Part shown: positions 20,027 through 27,632 of the stretch, piece after piece
Numbering within the stretch: the stretch's first letter is position 1
Layout: the number at the start of each line of letters is the position of its first letter
Assembly: GCA_040768665.1 (NCBI GenBank)
Contig: JAXGMN010000070.1
Location: 1-54,497 of the forward strand
DNA from: JABWBD01 sp040768665
Lineage (GTDB): Bacteria; Planctomycetota; Planctomycetia; Pirellulales; Thermoguttaceae
Direction: 5' to 3'
Length of the DNA stretch: 54,497 nt
The notes under the pieces: generated by a model
Databases searched by the model: none
What the model saw: the letters and a program-made list of their open reading frames with translations, nothing else
What the model was told of the DNA's origin: nothing
Translations under genes and position numbers: made by a program

Positions 20027-20838
20027 CGTGCCTTCCATTCGTACACGAAAATACCCGCCGCCACCCCGACATTAAGCGAATCGGTTCCCGGCTGCATCGG
20101 GATCGTTCGGCGGCGGTCGCACAACGCCAGTAACTCTGCCGGAAGTCCTTCAAACTCGTTGCCCAGCAGCAGCGCCGTCCGCGGATGCCAGGACGCGCCG
20201 CGGAGCCGTTCCGCCTGCTGGTCGAGAACCGTGGCCACCAGTTCGAATCCCCACTCGTTCTTGAGATGCTCAAGCTCGTGCTTCGGATCCGAGGCCACCA
20301 CGAACGGTACTCGCAGCGATCCTCCCATCGAAAGCCGGAGACAGCGGCGGGAGAAAGGGTCCGCCGAGGCCGTACCCAAGACGATACCGTCGATTCCCAG
20401 CGCGGCGGCGGTGCGGAAGATCAACCCCAGGTTTTCCGACTGGTTCACGTGCGGGCAGACGAGCAGGCCGATTTCCGGCCCTGTCCCGATCGAGCCAAGC
20501 AGTTCGTCAAGCGAGAGCGGAACTCCGCGGCGACCAAGCGCGAGCACCCCGCGGTGAAAAGGAAAACCGACAATCTGCTGTAGGAGCTGCTCGGAAGCGG
20601 TGTAGAAGGGCACCTCCGGCGGAACCAGGGGCTCCACCTGCGATACCAAGCAGTCCGAGGCAAACACGGAGACGGTTTCGAACCGGCTGTTTAACAGCCG
20701 CTCGGTCAGGAGGAGGCCCTCGGCGACGAAAATACTCTCCCCGCGAGCCGTGCGCTCCTTCATGTTGCGGTAGGGTGAGATGCGGACGTCGTCAATCGAC
20801 TCGATTCGACTCAAGGCTCGATCATTCGTCGGTGCCAA
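20023..20838 (-). CDS. SpoU/TrmH-family RNA 2'-O-methyltransferase
   Basis: The 271-residue protein has the trefoil-knot SPOUT motifs: NLGLIFRTAAALGID (motif 1), LLLGNEFEGLP (motif 2) and IPMQPGTDSLNVGVAAGIF (motif 3). Residues 1-100 form the usual substrate-binding domain (NMKERTARGESIFVAEG). It methylates ribose in rRNA or tRNA using SAM; which site cannot be read from sequence. The start codon at 20838 lies inside the end of the upstream Mop-like gene (17-bp overlap), which suggests translational coupling. Confidence 0.92.
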   Translation of the reverse strand: MAPTNDRALSRIESIDDVRISPYRNMKERTARGESIFVAEGLLLTERLLNSRFETVSVFASDCLVSQVEPLVPPEVPFYTASEQLLQQIVGFPFHRGVLALGRRGVPLSLDELLGSIGTGPEIGLLVCPHVNQSENLGLIFRTAAALGIDGIVLGTASADPFSRRCLRLSMGGSLRVPFVVASDPKHELEHLKNEWGFELVATVLDQQAERLRGASWHPRTALLLGNEFEGLPAELLALCDRRRTIPMQPGTDSLNVGVAAGIFVYEWKAR

Positions 20839-21034
20839 GGATAACGTTCGAGGCCTTGATAATCGCGAAGACCTCCATGCCCTCAGCCAATTCCATCCGC
20901 TCGGCCGATGCCCGGGTGACGACCGACACGATCTCTTGTCCGCCGGGCAGTTCGAGGGTCACTTCGGCGTTCACCTGACCGAAGGCGACATGTTTGATCT
21001 TTCCCTTCAGCACGTTGCGAGAACTCAATTTCAC
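20822..21034 (-). CDS. Mop-like molybdate/tungstate-binding protein (single TOBE domain)
   Basis: A 70-residue single-domain protein with the Mop/TOBE signature (SSRNVLKGKIKHVAFGQVNA, VVTRASAERMELAEGMEVFA, IIKASNVILG). Members of this family oligomerise and store or sense oxyanions such as molybdate. The start is GTG at 21034, because a strong AGGAGGT lies seven bases before it and the ATG at 21052 would itself overlap that ribosome site. It overlaps the following methyltransferase gene. A molybdate role is by family only, as no mod transporter or molybdoenzyme gene is in the window. Confidence 0.88.
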   Translation of the reverse strand: MKLSSRNVLKGKIKHVAFGQVNAEVTLELPGGQEIVSVVTRASAERMELAEGMEVFAIIKASNVILGTDE

Positions 21035-21111
21035 GGGAGATACCTCCTTCAAAGGGCCGCGGGGGCGGGGCCGCCACGGCCGGGAAACTGGTGCCTTGCC
21101 CCCACCCGACG

Positions 21112-21140
21112 ATTGTTCCCTGCCGGCGGCGTTTTGGCAA
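21112..21140 (-). promoter_or_regulatory. Candidate promoter for the mop-methyltransferase pair
   Basis: On the minus strand TTGCCA (21135-21140) and AACAAT (21112-21117) are separated by 17 bases. They lie ~80 bases before the GTG start at 21034. The match is 5/6 and 4/6 to the sigma-70 consensus. Confidence 0.35.
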
Positions 21141-21147
21141 GCTCGGC

Positions 21148-21176
21148 TTGCGAAAACCCGAAAGAAACCTTACAAT
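21148..21176 (+). promoter_or_regulatory. Candidate promoter for the EamA transporter, possibly giving a leaderless message
   Basis: TTGCGA (21148-21153) and TACAAT (21171-21176) are 17 bases apart. Transcription would start about seven bases later, at or next to the GTG start codon at 21184, and no ribosome binding site precedes that codon. It stands back to back with the candidate promoter for mop. Confidence 0.45.
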
Positions 21177-21183
21177 AACCCGC

Positions 21184-22179
21184 GTGACAAGCATCCTCAA
21201 AGAGCCGGTTCAAGCCCCCGAATCCCATCTGAAAACGCCCACCCCTCGTTTCACTCCGGTCGTTCTGGGGGCGGGCTACTGTGCCCTGGCAGCGGTCGGC
21301 TACACGGCGGCAAATATCTGTTTGCGACTGCTGGCCAGCGAGGCGCCGCTGGTCTGGGCGAGTTGTGTTAAGGAACTCGTCACGGTGGTCGTCGTGGGGC
21401 CGTGGGTGGTCGCGCGGATGTGGCGAGGATTGCCCAGTTTGCCGCCAACGCGGTCGCTGCTCGCCCTGGCCGCCGTCGGCCTGGCCGTTCAAATGGTCGG
21501 GAATCTTGGCCTGATTTGGGCTCTCGGTGTGGTAGGGCTTTCCGTAACGATCCCGGTCGCCTTGGGCGTATCGCTATCGGCCAGTGCGATCTTGGGGCGA
21601 ATCTTCCTCGGTGAAGCGGTGACTCGCCGGTCGGGCTTGGCCGTGGGCCTTCTCATCACTTCCATTGTGCTGCTAAAGGCCGGTGCCGACGAAGGCACAC
21701 AGTTTTTGGCCGCTGGGCCGCTGATGGCCGGACTGGGGGTTGGCGTAGCGATCCTGGCCGGAATCAGTTATGCCTCGCTGACGGTTGTTATTCGCAGCAC
21801 CGCCGCGGTCGTAGCGCCTGCGCAAGGCGTCGTCTTTGTCGTCACCGGGGTGGGAGTCGCCACGTTGGGCCCGGCGAGCCTCTGGCAGTTGGGCCCGACC
21901 GGTCTGCTGAGTATCCCGCCCGGTATGCTCACCCTGATGCTCCTGGCGGGCGGACTGAACCTCGTCGCCTTTCTGTCGATCACCCGCGGCCTGCACTTGA
22001 TTTCAATCGTGCATGCTAATGTGATCAGCGCCTCCCAGGTGGCAATGGCCGCATTGGCCGGCATCGTGCTGTTCCACGAGGAGCCCAACGGCCAGATCCT
22101 CCTGGGCATTGTGCTTACCATCGTCGGCATGACGTTGATCGAGCGATCGGAAGACCGCAGTACGATTGCCGAACCGTGA
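21184..22179 (+). CDS. EamA/DMT-family membrane transporter
   Basis: The 331-residue protein has about ten hydrophobic helices in two homologous halves, as in the drug/metabolite transporter superfamily (for example YCALAAVGYTAANICLRLL, VGLSVTIPVALGVSLSASA, LIWALGVVG, VHANVISASQVAMAALAGIV). The second EamA repeat ends with ILLGIVLTIVGMTLIE. I prefer the GTG start at 21184 over the upstream ATG at 21091, because a promoter-like pair ends just before it and the 31-residue extension is arginine-rich and unlike the family. The substrate is unknown. Confidence 0.88.
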   Translation: MTSILKEPVQAPESHLKTPTPRFTPVVLGAGYCALAAVGYTAANICLRLLASEAPLVWASCVKELVTVVVVGPWVVARMWRGLPSLPPTRSLLALAAVGLAVQMVGNLGLIWALGVVGLSVTIPVALGVSLSASAILGRIFLGEAVTRRSGLAVGLLITSIVLLKAGADEGTQFLAAGPLMAGLGVGVAILAGISYASLTVVIRSTAAVVAPAQGVVFVVTGVGVATLGPASLWQLGPTGLLSIPPGMLTLMLLAGGLNLVAFLSITRGLHLISIVHANVISASQVAMAALAGIVLFHEEPNGQILLGIVLTIVGMTLIERSEDRSTIAEP

Positions 22180-22350
22180 GCCGAAACCTCCAGCGGCCTG
22201 GCTCGAAGAATTGCTGCAACGTTTCCTTTCAAAACTCGCTCTCGGGTTTGCTTTGCTTGAGAGCGGTTGCTCGCCGGATTCATGAAGGGTGCCGCATGCT
22301 CCTCGGGCAGGCCCCGCCTTGTCGGAATCGCGACAATCGGTGATACTAAA

Positions 22351-22449
22351 AGGCTTCAACAAAACGGGGACTGGCTCCGAGCCAAAGATTCGGAAAATGC
22401 GGAGCATAGGCGTTCCCGCGAGGTGCCTGTCCCCGTTTTGTCAGGGCTC
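22351..22449 (-). repeat. REP-like palindrome (family 1), copy upstream of hydB
   Basis: On the minus strand this reads CAAAACGGGGACAGGCACC ... GGAGCCAGTCCCCGTTTTG, with an inner GCTCCGCATTTTCCGAA block. It shares the GGGGACAGGCAC and GAGCCAGTCCCC arms with the copies at 35465, 44156 and 51574. It lies in the 360-bp gap (22180-22539) before the hydrogenase operon, where nothing else was recognised. Confidence 0.8.
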
Positions 22450-22539
22450 CTAAGAGGAGTCCGGCGGTATCGGGCCGCAAGCCGCAGGAAGGACGTTTTC
22501 TTCAGCCCGTCATTGCTGTCGGGAGGGCATCCAACGACC

Positions 22540-24723
22540 GTGAACAGCACCATTTCGGACCACTATCAGGCGCTGGCCGACCAGGCGGAACACTCGCGTG
22601 CCGGCCGAGAGCCGAGCGAGAAGATCTTCATCCAGATCGGTTCGGCGACCTGCGAGAACGCCGCGGGCTCGGTCGACGTGCTCGACGAGTTCCGCAAGCA
22701 CATCGCGGCGAGCGGACGGGACGATATCGTCCTTCGTCAAACCGGCTGCACGGGCCGCTGCAGCCGTGAGCCGATCGTCGGGATCCTTGTGCCGGGCAAG
22801 ATGCCGGTCAAGTACGAGCGAGTGGATCGCCCGTTGGTTCACGAGATCTTCACCCGGCATATCCTACGGGGCGAACCGATCCTGACGCGCGTGCTCGACG
22901 GGCCGATCGAAAAGCTCTCCCAGCACGAAATCCTCACCTGTCAGAGCCACCGTTGCGGCTGGGAAGGCGCCGAGTCGTTGCACACCGCCCTGGCGAAACG
23001 GCTCGACGATTTGGGCATCGCGCCGGATCAGGTCCGCGTGACGCCGGCTAGTTGCTTCGGCGCCTGTGGATTGAACCAGCTCGGCACCTGCTCGCACATG
23101 CTCGTCCGACCGGACAAAGTCCTTTACCGGGTCTACGATCAAGGCGATCTCGACGAGATCCTTCAGCAGCACGTGATCCACGGCAACGTCGTCGACCGGC
23201 TCAAGGTCGTCGAGAAGACCGCCGGCCGCAAGTTCTTTGAGATGTACGGCGACGTGGCCTTCTTCAATCGCCAGAGCCGCATCGCGCTGCGGCACAACGG
23301 CATTGTCGACCCGGAGAGTATGGACGAGTATTTCCACTATCGGGGATTCCAGGCGCTCGCGACGGTGCTTGCCAAAGGGGATCCGCAGTGGGTGATCGAC
23401 GAGGTCACCAAAGCCCGGCTCCGCGGCCGTGGAGGCGGCGGATATCCGACCGGACAGAAATGGTCGATGGCCGCCAAGGCCGCAGAGAAGACACGCTATA
23501 TCATCTGCAACGCCGACGAAGGCGATCCCGGTGCCTTCATGGACCGCAGCATGCTCGAATCCGACCCCTTCAACGTGGTCGAGGGCATGATTATCGGCGG
23601 CTACGCGATCGGCGCGGGGCGAGGATTCTTCTACATCCGAGCCGAATACCCCATGGCGATCAGCCGGATCGAAAGCGCGATCCGGCAGTGCCGGGAGCGG
23701 GGCCTGCTCGGGAAAAACATCCTTGGCTCAGAGTTCGACTTCGATCTGGAAATCCGCCTCGGCGCCGGGGCCTTCGTCTGCGGCGAAGAAACGGCCCTGA
23801 TCCACTCGATCGAGGGCGAGCGAGGCCAGCCGCGGATCCGGCCTCCGTATCCGACGGAAAGCGGGCTGTGGGGCAAGCCGACGGTGATCAACAACGTCGA
23901 GACATTTGCGAATATTACGGCAATCATCAACTACGGCTCCGGCTGGTTTTCCCGCATTGGCACCCTGGCCAGCGGCGGCACCAAAGTGTTTGCGCTGGCG
24001 GGAAAGATTACCCATACCGGTCTAGTCGAGGTCCCCATGGGTACGACCCTGCGGGAAATCGTCTACGAGATCGGCGGCGGCGTGGCCGGCGGAAAGCAAC
24101 TCAAGGCCGTGCAGACCGGCGGCCCCGCCGGCGGCTGCATCCCCGCCAAGTGGCTCGACACCCCCGTCGATTTCGACACGCTGGCGAAGGCCGGCTCCAT
24201 CATGGGAAGCGGCGGCATGATCGTCTTGGATGAAGACGATTGCGCGGTGGATATCGCCAAGTTCTTCATGACCTTTTCCCAGGATGAGTCGTGCGGCAAG
24301 TGCACACCCTGTCGGGAAGGGACGACGCGGCTGTTGGAGATCCTCGACCGCATTACTCAGGGAACGGGCACCCTGGCCGACCTCGATAAGCTGGAACGGC
24401 TGGCAAAGTTGATCAAGAAATCGTCGCTCTGCGGGTTGGGACGTGCTGCACCGAATCCGGTCTTGAGCACCCTGGAGCATTTCCGCGACGAATACCTCGC
24501 CCACGTTACCCAGCAGCAATGCCCGGCGAAGAAGTGCGTCGCGCTGATCCGTTACGAGATCAGTGCCGAGAAGTGCGTCGGCTGCACGGTCTGTGCGAGG
24601 AATTGCCCGGTGACGTGCATCTCCGGTACCCGCCGCGAACCTCATATCATCGATCAGGATCGGTGCATCAAGTGTGGACGATGTTTCGAAGTCTGCCGAT
24701 TTGATGCCGTTCAGAGATTGTGA
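22540..24723 (+). CDS. hydB: HydB: NuoF-like flavoprotein subunit of an NAD-linked [FeFe]-hydrogenase
   Basis: The 727-residue subunit carries NAD(H) and FMN and passes electrons to HydA. The N-terminus has two thioredoxin-like ferredoxin domains in tandem. The first (~residues 25-115) has only a lone Cys (SATCENAAG) and TGCTGRC, while the second (~130-225) has the complete set TCQSHRC and SCFGAC for a [2Fe-2S] cluster. The NuoF core follows with RGRGGGGYPTG, CNADEGDPGAFMDR and CGEETALIHSIEGERG, then an SLBB part. SCGKCTPCREGT is near residue 583, and a C-terminal 2x[4Fe-4S] ferredoxin starts near residue 679 (CVGCTVCARNCP, CIKCGRCFEVC). I use the GTG at 22540 (GGGAGG upstream), because the longer frame from 22267 reads through a palindromic repeat. 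HydA follows after three bases. Confidence 0.93.
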   Translation: MNSTISDHYQALADQAEHSRAGREPSEKIFIQIGSATCENAAGSVDVLDEFRKHIAASGRDDIVLRQTGCTGRCSREPIVGILVPGKMPVKYERVDRPLVHEIFTRHILRGEPILTRVLDGPIEKLSQHEILTCQSHRCGWEGAESLHTALAKRLDDLGIAPDQVRVTPASCFGACGLNQLGTCSHMLVRPDKVLYRVYDQGDLDEILQQHVIHGNVVDRLKVVEKTAGRKFFEMYGDVAFFNRQSRIALRHNGIVDPESMDEYFHYRGFQALATVLAKGDPQWVIDEVTKARLRGRGGGGYPTGQKWSMAAKAAEKTRYIICNADEGDPGAFMDRSMLESDPFNVVEGMIIGGYAIGAGRGFFYIRAEYPMAISRIESAIRQCRERGLLGKNILGSEFDFDLEIRLGAGAFVCGEETALIHSIEGERGQPRIRPPYPTESGLWGKPTVINNVETFANITAIINYGSGWFSRIGTLASGGTKVFALAGKITHTGLVEVPMGTTLREIVYEIGGGVAGGKQLKAVQTGGPAGGCIPAKWLDTPVDFDTLAKAGSIMGSGGMIVLDEDDCAVDIAKFFMTFSQDESCGKCTPCREGTTRLLEILDRITQGTGTLADLDKLERLAKLIKKSSLCGLGRAAPNPVLSTLEHFRDEYLAHVTQQQCPAKKCVALIRYEISAEKCVGCTVCARNCPVTCISGTRREPHIIDQDRCIKCGRCFEVCRFDAVQRL

Positions 24724-24726
24724 ACC

Positions 24727-26484
24727 ATGCGAAAAAAGAAAATCAATATCATCATCGACGAGACCCCGATGACGGTCGACGAAGGAACGACCATCATGGA
24801 GGCAGCCGAGCAGTTGGGAATCCGGATCCCGCGGCTCTGTTACCATCCAGACCTCAGCCTGGCCGGGTCGTGCCGGGTATGCATCGTCGACGTCAAGGGG
24901 ATGGGATACTACATGACGGCCTGCAGCGTCGAGGTCTGGGAGGGAATGGAGGTCCAGACGAACTCGCCCGAGATCCGGCAAGCCCGCCGCGACATTGTGG
25001 AACTGCTCCTCGACAATCATCCCAAGGACTGCCAGACCTGCGAGCGCGACGGAAATTGCGAACTCCAGAACCTGGCCTATTCGATGGGCGTGCGCGAGCG
25101 GCTCTTTGAAGGCAATCGCAAGCAGTTTGCCATCGAGGACTCGAGCCATTCGGTCGTGCGCAACGCCGAGAAGTGCATCCTCTGCGGGCGCTGCGTTCGG
25201 GTGTGCGCCGAAATCCAGGGGGTCTACAACCTCAGCCAGCACGGCCGCGGTTTCCATACGGTCGTCGCGCCCGCCCACATGGCCAAAATGGACGACTCGG
25301 TCTGCATCCAGTGCGGCCAGTGTATCAACGTCTGCCCGACGGCGGCGTTTCTGGAAAAGCGAAGCGCAGAGGACGTGTGGAAGGCTCTGTCCGATCCCAA
25401 AATGCACGTCGTCGTGCAGACTGCCCCGTCGATCCGCGCGGCAATCGGCGAAGGTTTCGGGCTGCCGCCGGGCACTCCCGCAACCGGCAAGATGACCACA
25501 GCCCTGCGGGCATTGGGGTTTGACGCCGTCTTCGACACCGATTTCGGCGCCGACCTGACGATCGTCGAGGAGGCCCACGAGTTCCTCACCCGGCTCAAAG
25601 AAGGCCCGCTGCCGATGATCACCTCCTGCTCGCCGGGTTGGATCAATTTCCTGGAAAAGTTTTACCCGGAACTGATTCCGCACGCCTCAAGCTGCAAGTC
25701 GCCGATGAGCATGGTTTCCACCCTGGCAAAAACCTACTACGCCCAGCAAAAAGGAATCGATCCGTCTCAGGTCTACATGGTTGCCGTGATGCCGTGCGTG
25801 GCCAAGAAGCACGAATCGCGGCGGCCGGAGCACCTGATGGCCGACGGCACCCCCTACACCGACGCCGTGCTCACCACGCGCGAGTTGATCTGGATGATCA
25901 AATGCTACGGCCTCACGTTCAGCATGCTTCCCGACGGGCAGTTCGACAGTCCTTTGGGCGTTTCCAGCGGCGCCGGCGATATCTTCGGCACGACCGGCGG
26001 GGTGATGGAGGCCACGCTTCGGGCCGCCAGCGAACTGGTGACCGGAAAACCTGCCGACCGGCTTGAGTTCACCGAAGTCCGGGCTGTCGAGGGGCTCCGC
26101 GAAACCTATGTGGCCATCGGCGATCGCAACATCCACGTCGGCGTAGCCAATGGGCTGACCAATGCCAAGGCGTTGCTCGACAAGGTTAAGGAGGGGAAGG
26201 AGCAGTTTCACGTGATCGAAGTAATGGCCTGCCCCGGCGGTTGCATCGGCGGCGGCGGGCAGCCGTATCCGCCCACGGGCGTAAAAGTGCTCGATCCGGG
26301 CCTGCTCCGGAAGCGAGCCAGCGCCCTGTACGCGATTGACGGCGCGAAGACGCTCCGTAAGTCGTACGAAAACCCCGCGATCGAGGAGCTTTACGACAGC
26401 TTCCTCGGTGGACCAGGCTCCGAGCGAGCCCACCAACTTCTGCATACCCACTACTCGGCCAAGCTGCCACGAGGCATCCGATGA
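24727..26484 (+). CDS. hydA: HydA: catalytic subunit of [FeFe]-hydrogenase, group A
   Basis: The 585-residue protein reversibly makes H2 at the H-cluster. In order it has: an N-terminal [2Fe-2S] domain (LCYHPDLSLAGSCRVC); the His-Cys [4Fe-4S] motif HPKDCQTCERDGNC; two [4Fe-4S] clusters (CILCGRCVRVC, CIQCGQCINVC); and the H-domain. H-domain motifs are TSCSPGW (residues 299-305), MPCVAKKHE (355-363) and MACPGGCIGGGGQP (500-513), followed by a short small-subunit-like tail. The Ser at 302, in place of the second Cys of the textbook TSCCPxW, is notable. The order hydB-hydA-hydC and the NuoF/NuoE partners point to a trimeric NAD(H)-linked, probably bifurcating, enzyme. The maturases HydE, HydF and HydG are not in the window. 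Confidence 0.95.
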   Translation: MRKKKINIIIDETPMTVDEGTTIMEAAEQLGIRIPRLCYHPDLSLAGSCRVCIVDVKGMGYYMTACSVEVWEGMEVQTNSPEIRQARRDIVELLLDNHPKDCQTCERDGNCELQNLAYSMGVRERLFEGNRKQFAIEDSSHSVVRNAEKCILCGRCVRVCAEIQGVYNLSQHGRGFHTVVAPAHMAKMDDSVCIQCGQCINVCPTAAFLEKRSAEDVWKALSDPKMHVVVQTAPSIRAAIGEGFGLPPGTPATGKMTTALRALGFDAVFDTDFGADLTIVEEAHEFLTRLKEGPLPMITSCSPGWINFLEKFYPELIPHASSCKSPMSMVSTLAKTYYAQQKGIDPSQVYMVAVMPCVAKKHESRRPEHLMADGTPYTDAVLTTRELIWMIKCYGLTFSMLPDGQFDSPLGVSSGAGDIFGTTGGVMEATLRAASELVTGKPADRLEFTEVRAVEGLRETYVAIGDRNIHVGVANGLTNAKALLDKVKEGKEQFHVIEVMACPGGCIGGGGQPYPPTGVKVLDPGLLRKRASALYAIDGAKTLRKSYENPAIEELYDSFLGGPGSERAHQLLHTHYSAKLPRGIR

Positions 26485-27029
26485 GTACCGCGACCGACAA
26501 CTGGCAAGAAGTCGAGACGACCGCCCGGCGGATCCTGGGCGAGGAAATCGTTGCCTGGATCGATCAATGCAACAGGAGCGGAGAGCCGGAAAGCCACCTG
26601 ATCGGTGTGCTCCACAAGATCCAGGCGCGATATGGTTATCTCGCGGAGGCCCATCTCGACGCCGTCGCCCAACTGATGCAGATTCCGGCCGCCAAGGTGG
26701 CGGGCGTGGCCAGTTTTTATCACTATTACCGCCTCGAGCCGCGAGGACGGTTCATGATCAATATCTGCATGGGCACAGCATGCTACGTAAAGGGCGCCGA
26801 TCGCGTCGCGCAGAAACTCATCGAGGAACTCGGCATCCAGTTCGGCGAGACCAGCACCGATGGGGTCTTCACACTGGAGGGTTCGCGATGCCTCGGCACC
26901 TGCGGGCTGGCGCCTGTGCTGATGATCGACAACGAGGTCCATGCCCGGGTCACCCCCGACCAGGTTCCGGCCATCCTGGAAAAGTATCTGTCTCGCGTCC
27001 GCCGGGAATCGAGTCCGGCGGTGGAGTAA
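26481..27029 (+). CDS. hydC: HydC: NuoE-like [2Fe-2S] subunit of the hydrogenase
   Basis: The 182-residue protein has a helical N-terminus (LIGVLHKIQARYGYLAEAHL) and a thioredoxin-like fold. The four ligands are CMGTAC (C-x4-C) and CLGTC (C-x3-C), for one [2Fe-2S] cluster. It overlaps the end of hydA by four bases (ATGA), so translation is probably coupled. It forms the HydBC diaphorase module with HydB and passes electrons between NAD(H) and the hydrogenase. Confidence 0.95.
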   Translation: MSTATDNWQEVETTARRILGEEIVAWIDQCNRSGEPESHLIGVLHKIQARYGYLAEAHLDAVAQLMQIPAAKVAGVASFYHYYRLEPRGRFMINICMGTACYVKGADRVAQKLIEELGIQFGETSTDGVFTLEGSRCLGTCGLAPVLMIDNEVHARVTPDQVPAILEKYLSRVRRESSPAVE

Positions 27030-27632
27030 ATCGACAGCAAGAACCTCCTCAATTTCGGGTGGCTTGGCGCGAGGCCAGCCCTCGTTCTCGAACCTTGCCG
27101 GTTTCCTGCCGACATTACCCAAGTGTCCTAGCGGAAATCGTTCTCGACATTTTGTCGGCTCCCCATTGCAGGGGCATTCGCTTCGAAGCACTCGTTCGGG
27201 TGCTAGCATCGGATTCCGGATTGTGCGACGTTTTTCCAATCGTTTCCCCGCTAAGTGGTTAAGTTCACAACGTTAGTTGTGCACTGCAGCGGGGGCTCGC
27301 ATCACCGGTTGCGATTGCACAGCGAAGAAGATGGACGTGAGTTGTCGCCGGATGGTCCGGTGCGTTATAGTAAAACTACAGTGACGTGCTGGTCTTCTCA
27401 TTCGGCGCAGTCGGCACGGGGTAGACCGGTACCGATGTTCTTTGCCAATCGTTGGCGCACCTCGCAGTCGCGTTTCTGCGCGCTTTTTTTCCGGCCTGGA
27501 GATTTCTGCGTGAACGCATGCGCCCGCAGAAGCGTCTCTAGAAACGGGCCACAGTCCCTTGACCTGCCGTAGCGAAGGGCGAATGAATTCATCACCATCA
27601 TCTATCGAAGACAACCGTTGGAGGGCGAGAAG
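27030..27632. other. Intergenic region between hydC and prkA
   Basis: About 600 bp without a gene I can support. A 105-codon plus-strand frame (27255-27572) has no family resemblance. The region carries the candidate promoter at 27342-27371, and separates the hydrogenase operon from the PrkA module. Confidence 0.45.
27342..27371 (+). promoter_or_regulatory. Candidate sigma-70 promoter for the prkA-yeaH-spoVR module
   Basis: TTGTCG (27342-27347) and TATAGT (27366-27371) are 18 bases apart. The -10 matches five of six positions. It leaves a ~255-base 5' leader before prkA, in which no riboswitch was recognised. Confidence 0.4.

Noticed and set aside
22267..22539. 91-residue N-terminal extension of HydB
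   Set aside because: It reads through a REP-like palindrome; similarity to the family starts after the GTG at 22540.
24022..25683. 553-residue minus-strand open frame
   Set aside because: It is opposite hydB and hydA, whose iron-sulphur motifs are unmistakable.
27255..27572. 105-residue open frame between hydC and prkA
   Set aside because: No ribosome site, arginine/serine-rich, and it covers a probable promoter.
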